Part shown: piece after piece, positions 55,731 to 64,000 of the stretch
Layout of the letters: each line of letters opens with the position of its first letter
How positions within the stretch are numbered: the first letter of the stretch is position 1
Source: Pseudomonadota bacterium
GTDB taxonomy: Bacteria; Pseudomonadota; Gammaproteobacteria; Steroidobacterales; Steroidobacteraceae
DNA: 64,000 nucleotides
Assembly (NCBI GenBank): GCA_025351005.1
Contig: JANXWS010000049.1
Location: forward strand, 1-64,000
Direction of reading: 5' to 3'
Notes under the pieces: generated by a model
The model's input: the letters and a program-made list of their open reading frames with translations, nothing else
Told to the model about the DNA's origin: nothing
Databases searched by the model: none
Position numbers and translations under genes: made by a program

Positions 55731-57197
55731 TCAGGGCGCCGCGAGCTTCTTCAGCAGCAGCTCGTTCAGCTGTGCCGGGTTTGCCTTGCCGTGGGTGGCC
55801 TTCATCGCCTGGCCGACGAAGAAGCCGAACAGCTTGTCCTTGCCCGCGCGGTACTCGGCCAGCTGCTTCGGATTGGCCGCCATCACGGCCTCGATCGCCG
55901 CCTCGATCGCGGCGCCGTCCGTGATCTGCCGCAGGCCCTTGGCGTCGATGACCGCGTCGGCCGGCCGCTGCTCGGCCCACATCAGCTCGAAGACTTCCTT
56001 GGCAATCTTCCCGGAAATCGTATCGTCCTGGATCCGGCGCAGGAGCCCGGCGAGCCCCGTGGCGCCGACCCGCGCGGCGGCGACGTCGAGCCCGTCACGG
56101 TTGAGGGCTGCGGAAAGGTCGCCCATCACCCAGTTCGCCGCCAGCTTCGCGGCCGCCGTACCGGCGCCGACCGCGGCAACGACGGCCTCGTAGTAGTCGG
56201 CAAGTTCGCGGCTCGCGGTGAGCACGCCCGCGTCGTAGGGCGAGAGCCCGTAGGCCGCGGCGAAGCGCCCGGCCTTCTCGTCGGGCAGCTCCGGCAGCGT
56301 GGCGCGCACCGCCTCGATCAGGTCGGGCTCGATCGCCAGCGGCAGCAGGTCCGGGTCCGGGAAGTAGCGGTAATCGTTGGCCTCCTCCTTGGAGCGCATC
56401 GGCCGCGTCTCGTCCCTGGCAGAGTCGTAGAGCCGGGTCTCCTGGACGATTTTGCCGCCGCCCTCGAGGACGTCGATCTGGCGCGCGACCTCGAAGTGGA
56501 TCGCCTTCTCGACGTAGCGGAACGAGTTGACGTTCTTGATCTCGCAGCGGGTGCCGAGCTCGGTCGCGCCCTGGCGCCGCACAGAGACGTTGGCGTCGCA
56601 CCGGAACGAGCCTTCCTGCATGTTGCCGTCGCAGATCTCGAGGTAGCGGACCAGCGTGTGCACCTTTTTCAGGTAGGCGACCGCCTCGCGCGCCGAGCGC
56701 AGGTCCGGCTCCGAGACTATCTCGAGCAAGGGCGTGCCGGCGCGGTTCAGGTCGATGCCGCTCGCGTCCGGCAGCCCCTCGTGCAGCGACTTGCCGGCGT
56801 CCTCCTCGAGGTGCGCGCGCGTGATGCCGATGACCTTGCGGCTGCCGTCCTCGGCCACGATCTCGAGCGAGCCGCCCTCGACCACCGGGCGCTCGTACTG
56901 GCTGATCTGGTAGCCCTTCGGCAGGTCCGGATAGAAATAGTTCTTGCGCGCAAAGATCGACCGCGGCGCGATCCTCGCACCGGTCGCAAGTCCGAACTTG
57001 ACTGCCATGCGCACCGCCGCCTGATTCAGCACCGGCAGCGTCCCCGGGTAACCCAGGTCGACCAGCCCGGCCTGCGAGTTCGGTGCGGCGCCATAGGCGG
57101 TGGCCGAGCCGGAGAAGATCTTCGAGGCGGTCGCGAGCTGGGCGTGGATCTCGAGCCCGATCACGACCTCCCAGCCTTCCCTGACGGACGGGCTCAC
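55731..57197 (-). CDS. gatB: Aspartyl/glutamyl-tRNA amidotransferase subunit B
   Basis: GatB, with GatA and GatC, converts Glu-tRNA(Gln) and/or Asp-tRNA(Asn) to the amidated forms. The 488-residue protein has [22 protein letters not shown], the kinase-type phosphorylation region [25 protein letters not shown]-like [39 protein letters not shown] and the C-terminal YqeY-like tail ([12 protein letters not shown] to LNELLLKKL). Start GTG 57197. Ten bases follow the gatA stop. Presence of GatCAB implies at least one indirect route to Gln- or Asn-tRNA. Confidence 0.97.
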   Translation of the reverse strand: MSPSVREGWEVVIGLEIHAQLATASKIFSGSATAYGAAPNSQAGLVDLGYPGTLPVLNQAAVRMAVKFGLATGARIAPRSIFARKNYFYPDLPKGYQISQYERPVVEGGSLEIVAEDGSRKVIGITRAHLEEDAGKSLHEGLPDASGIDLNRAGTPLLEIVSEPDLRSAREAVAYLKKVHTLVRYLEICDGNMQEGSFRCDANVSVRRQGATELGTRCEIKNVNSFRYVEKAIHFEVARQIDVLEGGGKIVQETRLYDSARDETRPMRSKEEANDYRYFPDPDLLPLAIEPDLIEAVRATLPELPDEKAGRFAAAYGLSPYDAGVLTASRELADYYEAVVAAVGAGTAAAKLAANWVMGDLSAALNRDGLDVAAARVGATGLAGLLRRIQDDTISGKIAKEVFELMWAEQRPADAVIDAKGLRQITDGAAIEAAIEAVMAANPKQLAEYRAGKDKLFGFFVGQAMKATHGKANPAQLNELLLKKLAAP

Positions 57198-57207
57198 GGC
57201 GGCGACC

Positions 57208-58668
57208 TCAGGCGTACGCCGCCGGCAGGCGTCGATGGAAGTCGGTGGCCAGCTGATAGGCGTGCGCGGCGGCGAGCAGGCGGCTCTCGCCGAAGTGCGG
57301 CGCGATCAGCTGCAGTCCGACCGGCAGCTGGCCCACGAATCCGCACGGTACGGACATGGCCGGCAGGCCGGCGAGGTTGGCGCCGATCGTGTAGATGTCA
57401 TTCAGGTACATCGTGATCGGATCGTCGACCTTGGCGCCGATCGCGAATGCGGGTGTGGGCGAGGTCGGCCCGACCAGCAGATCGACGCGTCCGAAGGCGC
57501 GCTTGAAGTCGTCGCTGATCAGCGTCCTGACCTTCTGCGCCTTCAGGTAGTAGGCGTCGAAGTAGCCGGCCGAGAGCACGTAGGTGCCGGTCATGATGCG
57601 GCGCTTGACCTCGGGCCCGAAGCCCTCGCCGCGCGAGCGCGTGTACAGGTCCGTCAGGTCGCGCGGCTCCCGGCAGCGGTGCCCGAAGCGCACGCCGTCG
57701 AAGCGCGACAGGTTCGAGGAGCATTCCGCCGGCGCCACGACGTAGTAGGTCGGCACGGACAGCGGCAGGTTCGGGCAGCTGACCGCGACCACCTCGGCGC
57801 CCTGCCGGCCGAGCTCGGCGATCGCGGCCGTCACCAGCGCGCCGGTCGCGGCCTCGAGCCCGGGCCCGAGGAACTCCTCGAGCACACCGATGCGCACGCC
57901 CCGGAGCGGCGCGCCGAGCTCGGCCACGTAGTCGGGCACGGGGCGGTCGACCGAGGTGGAGTCGCGCGGGTCGAAGCCGGCCATCGCCGCGAGCAGCAGC
58001 GCACAGTCGGCCGCCGCCGGCGCGAGCACACCGGCCTGGTCGAGGCTGGAGGCGAACGCGACCAGCCCGTAGCGCGACACGCGCCCGTAGGTCGGCTTGA
58101 TGCCCGAGACGCCGACCAGCGCCGCCGGCTGCCGGATCGAGCCGCCGGTGTCGGTGCCGGTGGCGGCCGGCGCCAGTCGCGCGGCGACCGCGGCGGCCGA
58201 GCCGCCCGACGAGCCGCCCGGCACGCAGCGCGGGTCCCACGGATTGCGTACCGGCCCGTAGTAGCTGGTCTCGTTCGACGAGCCCATCGCGAACTCGTCC
58301 ATGTTGGTCTTGCCGAGCGATACGGTGCCGGCCGCGTCGAGCCGCTCGACCACGGTCGCGTCGTACGGCGCCACGAAGTTGTCGAGCATCCGCGAACCGC
58401 AGCTGGTGCGGACGCCGTCGGTGCAGAACAGGTCCTTGTGCGCGATCGGGACGCCGGTCAGCGGCCCGGCGCGGCCGGCCGCGCGGGCCGCGTCGGCGCG
58501 CCGCGCCTGGGCGAGCGCACGTTCCGCGGTCACGGTCACGAAGGCGTTCAGCGCGCCGTTGGCGGCGTCGATGCGCGCGAGGAAGTGCTCGGCGAGCTCG
58601 ACCGCCGAGAACTCCTTGTGCGCCAGGCCGGCTGCAAGCTCGGCAACCGAGCGCGTGTGCAGCGTCAC
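57208..58668 (-). CDS. gatA: Aspartyl/glutamyl-tRNA amidotransferase subunit A
   Basis: GatA is the amidase that frees ammonia from glutamine for tRNA-bound Glu/Asp. The 486-residue amidase-signature protein has the triad Lys in [68 protein letters not shown] (cis-Ser), and [14 protein letters not shown] (nucleophile Ser). The start GTG 58668 overlaps the gatC stop (GTGA). Complete and standard. Confidence 0.97.
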   Translation of the reverse strand: MTLHTRSVAELAAGLAHKEFSAVELAEHFLARIDAANGALNAFVTVTAERALAQARRADAARAAGRAGPLTGVPIAHKDLFCTDGVRTSCGSRMLDNFVAPYDATVVERLDAAGTVSLGKTNMDEFAMGSSNETSYYGPVRNPWDPRCVPGGSSGGSAAAVAARLAPAATGTDTGGSIRQPAALVGVSGIKPTYGRVSRYGLVAFASSLDQAGVLAPAAADCALLLAAMAGFDPRDSTSVDRPVPDYVAELGAPLRGVRIGVLEEFLGPGLEAATGALVTAAIAELGRQGAEVVAVSCPNLPLSVPTYYVVAPAECSSNLSRFDGVRFGHRCREPRDLTDLYTRSRGEGFGPEVKRRIMTGTYVLSAGYFDAYYLKAQKVRTLISDDFKRAFGRVDLLVGPTSPTPAFAIGAKVDDPITMYLNDIYTIGANLAGLPAMSVPCGFVGQLPVGLQLIAPHFGESRLLAAAHAYQLATDFHRRLPAAYA

Positions 58669-58955
58669 TCGATCACCTTCGGAACGACGTACAGGCCAGC
58701 CACGACCAGCGGCGCGTTCCGCTGGAACTTCTCGCGCTGGTCGGTCTCCGTGACCGCGTCCGGCCGCAGGCGCTGCAGTTCGCCGGCGAGCGGGTGCGCC
58801 ATCGGCTCCGTCGACGCCGTCTGTGCCGAGTTCAGTTGCTCGACGAAGGACAGGATCTTCGACAGGCTGTCCGCGTAGACCGGGAGTTCGGCCGCGGTGA
58901 TTTCGAGGCGCGCGAGGCGCGCGATCGCCTCGACGTCGCTACGGGTCAGGCTCAT
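58665..58955 (-). CDS. gatC: Aspartyl/glutamyl-tRNA amidotransferase subunit C
   Basis: This small subunit wraps around and stabilises GatA. The 96-residue protein begins [20 protein letters not shown], with [15 protein letters not shown] and the family ending [20 protein letters not shown] 58955 lacks a clear ribosome site. It is the first gene of gatCAB and diverges from mreB. Confidence 0.95.
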   Translation of the reverse strand: MSLTRSDVEAIARLARLEITAAELPVYADSLSKILSFVEQLNSAQTASTEPMAHPLAGELQRLRPDAVTETDQREKFQRNAPLVVAGLYVVPKVIE

Positions 58956-60167
<1,212 letters not shown>

Positions 60168-60188
60168 GCGGCTGAACGGAGTATCCGG

Positions 60189-61097
60189 TTGCCGGTCCTG
60201 CGAGAGCCCGGTGCCCGTTACGCTCCGCCGCGCGTCTCGGCGCTCGGCCTGCGGGCGCTGCTGCTGATCGGCGTCTCGCTCGGCCTGATGGTCGTCGACC
60301 ACCGCCAGCACGAACTGCAGATGATCCGCGCCACGGCGTCGATGGTGGTCTGGCCGTTGCAGCGGCTGGTGAACGCGCCGGCCGCGGCGTGGGAGTGGAT
60401 GCAGTCCTCACTCGCGACCCAGCACGCGCTGCTCGCGGAAAACCAGTCGCTGCGAGCGGCGGCGCGCGAGTCGAGCCTCCGGCTGCTGCGCCTCGAATCC
60501 ATCGAGCAGGAGAACCTGCGGCTTCGCGCCCTCGTGCAGGTGGAGCCCCGGGAGGCGGAGCGCGTGCAGGCGGCGACCGTGCTGCGCGTCGACCTCGACC
60601 CGCTGCGGCACCGCGTGCTGATCGACCGCGGCACGCGCGACGGCGTCAGCCGCGGGCAGCCGGTGATTGACGCGAGCGGCGTCGTCGGGCAGACGACCAA
60701 CGTCGGCCCGCTGGCCGCCGAGGTCATCCTGCTCTCCGATCCGACCCACGCCATGCCGGTGCAGGTGGTGCGCAACGGGCTGCGGACCATCGCCGTCGGC
60801 AGCGGCGACGCCGGCCGCCTGATGCTGCCGTACCTGCCACGCAACGCCGACGTGCAGGTCGACGACCTGCTGGTGTCGTCGGGCCTCGGCGGGGTGTTTC
60901 CGGGGGGGCTGCCGGTCGCCCGCGTCGTCGAGGTCAGGCGCGACCCGAGCCAGCCGCTCGCCACCGTGTCCGCGGTGCCCGCCGCCGCACTCGACCGTGA
61001 CCGGGAGGTGCTGCTGCTCTGGTATCCGGCGCGCGTGCCGCCGCCGGGCGCGCCCGAGACCGCGCCGCGCGCGCGCGACAAGGGCCCGCCGCGATGA
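60189..61097 (+). CDS. mreC: Rod shape-determining protein MreC
   Basis: MreC links MreB to the periplasmic wall synthesis enzymes. The 302-residue protein has one N-terminal membrane helix (GLRALLLIGVSLGLMVV), a coiled coil about 60-110, and the beta-domain with VLIDRGTRDGVSRGQPVID, GVVGQTTNVGP and VLLLSDPTHAMPVQV-type repeats (VILLSDPTHAMPVQVVRNG). The start is TTG 60189 with GGAG 7 bases before it. Stop overlaps mreD (ATGA). The tail after residue 280 is Pro/Arg-rich. Confidence 0.94.
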   Translation: MPVLREPGARYAPPRVSALGLRALLLIGVSLGLMVVDHRQHELQMIRATASMVVWPLQRLVNAPAAAWEWMQSSLATQHALLAENQSLRAAARESSLRLLRLESIEQENLRLRALVQVEPREAERVQAATVLRVDLDPLRHRVLIDRGTRDGVSRGQPVIDASGVVGQTTNVGPLAAEVILLSDPTHAMPVQVVRNGLRTIAVGSGDAGRLMLPYLPRNADVQVDDLLVSSGLGGVFPGGLPVARVVEVRRDPSQPLATVSAVPAAALDRDREVLLLWYPARVPPPGAPETAPRARDKGPPR

Positions 61098-61573
61098 CCG
61101 ATGGCGATCGCCGCTCGCGCCTGCTGCTGACGGCCGTCGCGCCGGTGGCGCTCGTGCTGTGCGCGCTGCCGCTGCCGCGGCTGCTCGACCCGCTGCGGCC
61201 CGACCTGCTGCTGCTGATCGTCATCTGGTTCGCCCTCATGATGCCGCGCACGGGCGGGCTGCTGTTCGCGTGGGCTGCGGGCCTCGGGCTCGATGCTTTC
61301 CGCGGCGTCGTGCTCGGCGAAAATGCGCTCGCGTTCGTCGTGGTCGCCTACCTCGTGCACCGCTTCCACTTGCGCGTGCGGATGTTCCCGCTCGCCCACC
61401 AGTCGCTGGTGGTGCTGTCGCTGCTGTTCATCTACCAGTTCCTGCTGTTCTGGATCGATGGCGTCACCGGCCATCCGCTGACCGACTGGGCGCGCTGGCT
61501 GCCGGTGCTGACGGGAGCGCTGTGCTGGCCGCTGCTCGCCGGCCTGCTCGGCCGGCTCGCGATCCGCGGCTGA
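61094..61573 (+). CDS. mreD: Rod shape-determining protein MreD
   Basis: MreD is a small membrane protein of the elongasome. The 159-residue protein has about five hydrophobic helices and the family blocks LLLIVIWFALMMPRTGGLLFAW, GLGLDAFRGVVLGENALAFV and SLLFIYQFLLFWIDG. It overlaps mreC and lies 4 bases before mrdA. Typical length. Confidence 0.93.
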   Translation: MTDGDRRSRLLLTAVAPVALVLCALPLPRLLDPLRPDLLLLIVIWFALMMPRTGGLLFAWAAGLGLDAFRGVVLGENALAFVVVAYLVHRFHLRVRMFPLAHQSLVVLSLLFIYQFLLFWIDGVTGHPLTDWARWLPVLTGALCWPLLAGLLGRLAIRG

Positions 61574-61577
61574 CGCC

Positions 61578-63506
61578 ATGAGACGCACCGTCCGCATCAA
61601 GGATCACTGGGGCGAACAGCGATTGTTCGTCGGTCGCACGATTTTCTTCGGCATCGCGGCGGCGGTGCTGATGCTGGTCGTGCTCGGCCGGCTGTTCGTG
61701 CTGCAGGTGCTGCGGCACGAGTACTACGCCGACCTGTCGCAGGGCAACCGCGTCCGCCGCGAGGCGCTGCCGCCGGACAGAGGCCTGATCTACGACCGCG
61801 ACGGCAAGGTGATGGCGGAGAACACGCCGGCCTACCAGCTCGAGCTGATACCCGAACAGGTCGCGGACGTGCCCGGCACGCTGCGGCGGCTGGCGGCGGT
61901 CGGTCTGATCGAGCCCGAGCAGGTCGCGCCGCTCGAACGCCTGATCCGCACCGGCCGCAAGTTCGAGGCGGTGCCGCTGCGACTGTCGCTGTCCGACGAG
62001 GCGATCGCCACCTTCGCGGTGCGCCAGTACGAGTTCCCGGGCGTCGAGATCCAGACGCGCCTGGCGCGCTGGTACCCGTACGGCACCGCCGGCGCGCACG
62101 CCCTCGGTTACGTCGCCGCGATTTCCGAGGACGACCTGCGGCGCATCGACCCGGATCAGTACGCGGGCTCGCTGCTGATCGGCAAGATCGGGCTCGAGAG
62201 CGCCTACGAGCAGGAACTGCACGGCACGGCCGGCTACCGCCAGGTGCTGGTGAACGCGCAGGGCCGGCGCGTCGAGCGGCTCGGATCGGCGGCGGTGAAG
62301 CTCGACACGCGCCAGCCGCGCGCCGGCAACGACCTGTTCCTCGGCCTCGACATGCGCGTGCAGCGGGTCGCCGAGGAGGCGCTGGCCGGTCGCCGCGGAG
62401 CGGTGGTCGCGATCGAGCCCGACACCGGCAACGTCGTGGCGCTCGTGTCGGTGCCGACCTTCGATCCGAACAAGTTCACGCGCGGCATCTCCGGCCGGGA
62501 ATTCGCGACACTGCGCGACGACATCGACCGGCCGCTGTTCAATCGCGCGCTGCGCGGCACCTATCCGCCCGGCTCGACCGTGAAGCCGATGATGGCGCTC
62601 GCCGGCCTCGAGTACGCCGTGATCGACCCGAATGCGCTGCGCTACTGTCACGGCTACTTCACGCTGCCGGGCTCGAGCCGCCACTATCGCGACTGGAAGA
62701 AGGAAGGTCACGGCGCCGTCGACATGCGCAAGGCGATCGCGACGTCGTGCGACGTCTATTTCTACGGCCTCGCCGAACTGCTCGGCATCGACCGCATCAA
62801 CAACGCGATGACGGCGCTCGGCTTCGGCCGCGGGACCGGCCTCGACATCGGCGGTGAGCGCCCGGGCCTGATGCCGACGCCGGCCTGGAAGATGGAGACC
62901 TACAAGCAGGCCTGGTATCCGGGCGAGACCGTGATCGTCGGCATCGGCCAGGGTTACCTGCTGGCGACGCCGATGCAGCTGGCGCACGCGGCGGCGATCA
63001 TCGCCGCGCGCGGCCGCAACGTCCGCCCGCGGCTCGTCACGGGCGTGCGCGATGCGGCCACCGGCACGCTGCGCAAGCTCGCTCCGGTGTTCGACGCACC
63101 GGTCGAGCTCAAGGATCCCGCCAACTGGGACGTCGTCATCGAAGGCATGGAGCGCGTCACCGAGGCGGGCGGCACGGCGGTCGTCGCGACCCGCGGCGCG
63201 CCGTACCGGATCGCGGCCAAGACCGGCACCGCGCAGGTGTTCAGCCTCGGCCAGAACGAGAAGTACAGCGAGCAGAACGTCAGCGAGCGCCTGCGCGACC
63301 ACGCGCTGTTCATTGCCTTCGCCCCGGCGGACGCGCCGCGGCTTGCGGTCGCGGTGCTGGTCGAGAACGGCGGCCACGGCTCGAGCGCCGCAGCGCCGGT
63401 CGCGCGGCGGGTGTTCGACGCGTACCTGCTCGGCAAGTACGACGCAGCCCCGGTGCCGGTGCCGGTGCCGGTGCCGGTGCCGGTGCCGGTGCCGGCGGGC
63501 GAGTGA
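61578..63506 (+). CDS. mrdA: Penicillin-binding protein 2 (elongasome transpeptidase) with Pro-Val repeat tail
   Basis: PBP2 cross-links peptidoglycan during cell elongation. The 642-residue protein has an N-terminal membrane helix (FFGIAAAVLMLVVLGRLFVLQ), a PBP dimer domain (EALPPDRGLIYDRDGKVMAENTPAY-type start), and a transpeptidase domain. Catalytic Ser333 lies in YPPGSTVKPM (SXXK), SCDVYFYG is the SXN-type motif, and KTGTAQVF is the KTG motif. The last about 20 residues are an unusual run of Pro-Val pairs ending AGE, encoded by a hexanucleotide repeat. ATG 61578 follows mreD by 4 bases; rodA follows. Confidence 0.96.
   Translation: MRRTVRIKDHWGEQRLFVGRTIFFGIAAAVLMLVVLGRLFVLQVLRHEYYADLSQGNRVRREALPPDRGLIYDRDGKVMAENTPAYQLELIPEQVADVPGTLRRLAAVGLIEPEQVAPLERLIRTGRKFEAVPLRLSLSDEAIATFAVRQYEFPGVEIQTRLARWYPYGTAGAHALGYVAAISEDDLRRIDPDQYAGSLLIGKIGLESAYEQELHGTAGYRQVLVNAQGRRVERLGSAAVKLDTRQPRAGNDLFLGLDMRVQRVAEEALAGRRGAVVAIEPDTGNVVALVSVPTFDPNKFTRGISGREFATLRDDIDRPLFNRALRGTYPPGSTVKPMMALAGLEYAVIDPNALRYCHGYFTLPGSSRHYRDWKKEGHGAVDMRKAIATSCDVYFYGLAELLGIDRINNAMTALGFGRGTGLDIGGERPGLMPTPAWKMETYKQAWYPGETVIVGIGQGYLLATPMQLAHAAAIIAARGRNVRPRLVTGVRDAATGTLRKLAPVFDAPVELKDPANWDVVIEGMERVTEAGGTAVVATRGAPYRIAAKTGTAQVFSLGQNEKYSEQNVSERLRDHALFIAFAPADAPRLAVAVLVENGGHGSSAAAPVARRVFDAYLLGKYDAAPVPVPVPVPVPVPVPAGE
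63451..63492 (+). repeat. Seven tandem CGGTGC hexanucleotides in mrdA
   Basis: Exactly seven head-to-tail copies of CGGTGC (42 bases) encode the Pro-Val tail of PBP2. Being a multiple of three, copy-number slippage would change tail length without breaking the frame. The opposite strand would read an Arg-His repeat, which is a shadow. Confidence 0.9.
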
Positions 63507-63508
63507 GC

Positions 63509-64000
63509 ATGCTGTACGAGGAGAGCCAGTCCTCGGCGACCCGCCGCACGCTGACCGCCTCGGCACTGCTGCTGCGGCGGCTGCACCTCGACGGCCCGCT
63601 GCTCGCCTCGCTCGCGGCTGTGGTCGCGTTCGGGCTTTTCGTGCTCTACAGCGCCGCCGGCGAGAACCTCGGCCTGTGGCTGAACCAGGTGGAGCGCCTC
63701 GCGCTCGCGCTGGTGGCCATGCTGGTGCTGGCGCAGGTGCCGCCGCCGTGGCTGCGGCGGGCCTCGCCGCTGCTCTACGGCGCCGGCATCGTGCTGCTGG
63801 TGGCGGTCGCGGTGCACGGAACCGTCGGCAACGGGGCGCAGCGCTGGCTGGACCTGCGCATCGTCCGCTTCCAGCCGTCCGAGATCATGAAGCTCGGCGT
63901 GCCGATGATGTGCGCCTGGTACGTGCACGAGCGGCCGCTGCCGCCGTCGCTGCGCGACGCCCTCGTGCTGCTCCTCATCATCGCGGTGCCGGCGTGGCTG
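63509..64000 (+). CDS. rodA: Rod shape-determining SEDS protein RodA (partial, cut off by window edge)
   Basis: RodA is the glycan polymerase partner of PBP2. The visible 164 residues begin MLYEESQSS. They show LHLDGPLLASLAAVVAFGLFVLYSA (first helix), hydrophobic LALALVAMLVLAQVPP, and the SEDS segment NGAQRWLDLRIVRFQPSEIMKLGVPM. This is followed by the catalytic-region continuation beyond the edge. An alternative GTG start at 63503 overlaps the mrdA stop (GTGA). The C-terminal half is not in the window. Confidence 0.95.
   Translation, partial: MLYEESQSSATRRTLTASALLLRRLHLDGPLLASLAAVVAFGLFVLYSAAGENLGLWLNQVERLALALVAMLVLAQVPPPWLRRASPLLYGAGIVLLVAVAVHGTVGNGAQRWLDLRIVRFQPSEIMKLGVPMMCAWYVHERPLPPSLRDALVLLLIIAVPAWL

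Noticed and set aside
63451-63492. Tandem repeat as a possible CRISPR or satellite element.
   Set aside because: The units are 6 bases with no spacers and lie in frame within mrdA.
61464-63566. A long open frame (700 codons) on the minus strand with an Arg-His repeat.
   Set aside because: It is antisense to mrdA; such long shadow frames are expected at about 70% GC, and mrdA has all PBP2 motifs.

Overview
The window is about 64 kb of very GC-rich (roughly 70% by eye) chromosomal DNA, coding on nearly every stretch, with many GTG and some TTG starts and many 4-base start/stop overlaps (ATGA, GTGA). Gene content and order point to a high-GC gammaproteobacterium. The evidence is the lolB-ispE-tRNA(Gln)-prs-rplY-pth-ychF block next to hemA-prfA-prmC, gatCAB divergent from mreBCD-mrdA-rodA, icd with aceK, and Hsp33 and MtgA. 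I cannot fix the genus; relatives of Nevskiales, Steroidobacterales or Xanthomonadales would fit. No phage, insertion sequence, CRISPR array or rRNA was seen.

Layout. 1-8.8 kb: mixed metabolism (msrA, partial at the left edge; a two-domain VOC protein; a PAP2 phosphatase; icd-aceK; a trans-sulfuration enzyme; an acyl-CoA dehydrogenase). 8.8-16.9 kb, minus strand: one tightly packed polyamine operon (puuD-like, puuA-like, potF, potG, potH, potI) that continues into a polyphosphate glucokinase and a methionine-type aminotransferase. 17-29.5 kb: rlmL, an exonuclease/GIY-YIG fusion, a PuuR-like regulator with a good PuuR-type operator, a UspE-like protein, a threonine dehydratase relative, a GABA-type permease overlapping a coniferyl-aldehyde-type dehydrogenase, a frameshifted glutathione S-transferase, and a fatty-acid desaturase.

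29.5-41 kb, minus strand: a self-contained selenocysteine/formate dehydrogenase operon, fdnG(Sec)-fdnH-fdnI-fdhE-selA-selB-selC(tRNA-Sec)-selD-fdhD-small gene. fdnG carries an in-frame UGA at codon 197 followed by a bacterial SECIS hairpin. All four selenocysteine factors, including the tRNA, sit directly downstream of their client with gaps of only a few bases. The tRNA is therefore probably excised from a protein-coding transcript.

41-64 kb: housekeeping. It holds tRNA-Met, an Ig-like lipoprotein, ychF, pth, rplY with a Lys/Ala-rich tail, prs, tRNA-Gln, ispE, lolB and a TPR lipoprotein, divergent from hemA-prfA-prmC-ppiB-mtgA. Then come hslO and gatBAC on the minus strand, divergent from the rod-shape operon mreBCD-mrdA-rodA, which runs off the right edge.

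The most notable points are the embedded tRNA-Sec operon, the PuuR-type control of a polyamine operon carrying unrelated sugar-kinase and aminotransferase genes, the small uncharacterised gene at the end of the formate dehydrogenase operon, and the frameshifted GST.
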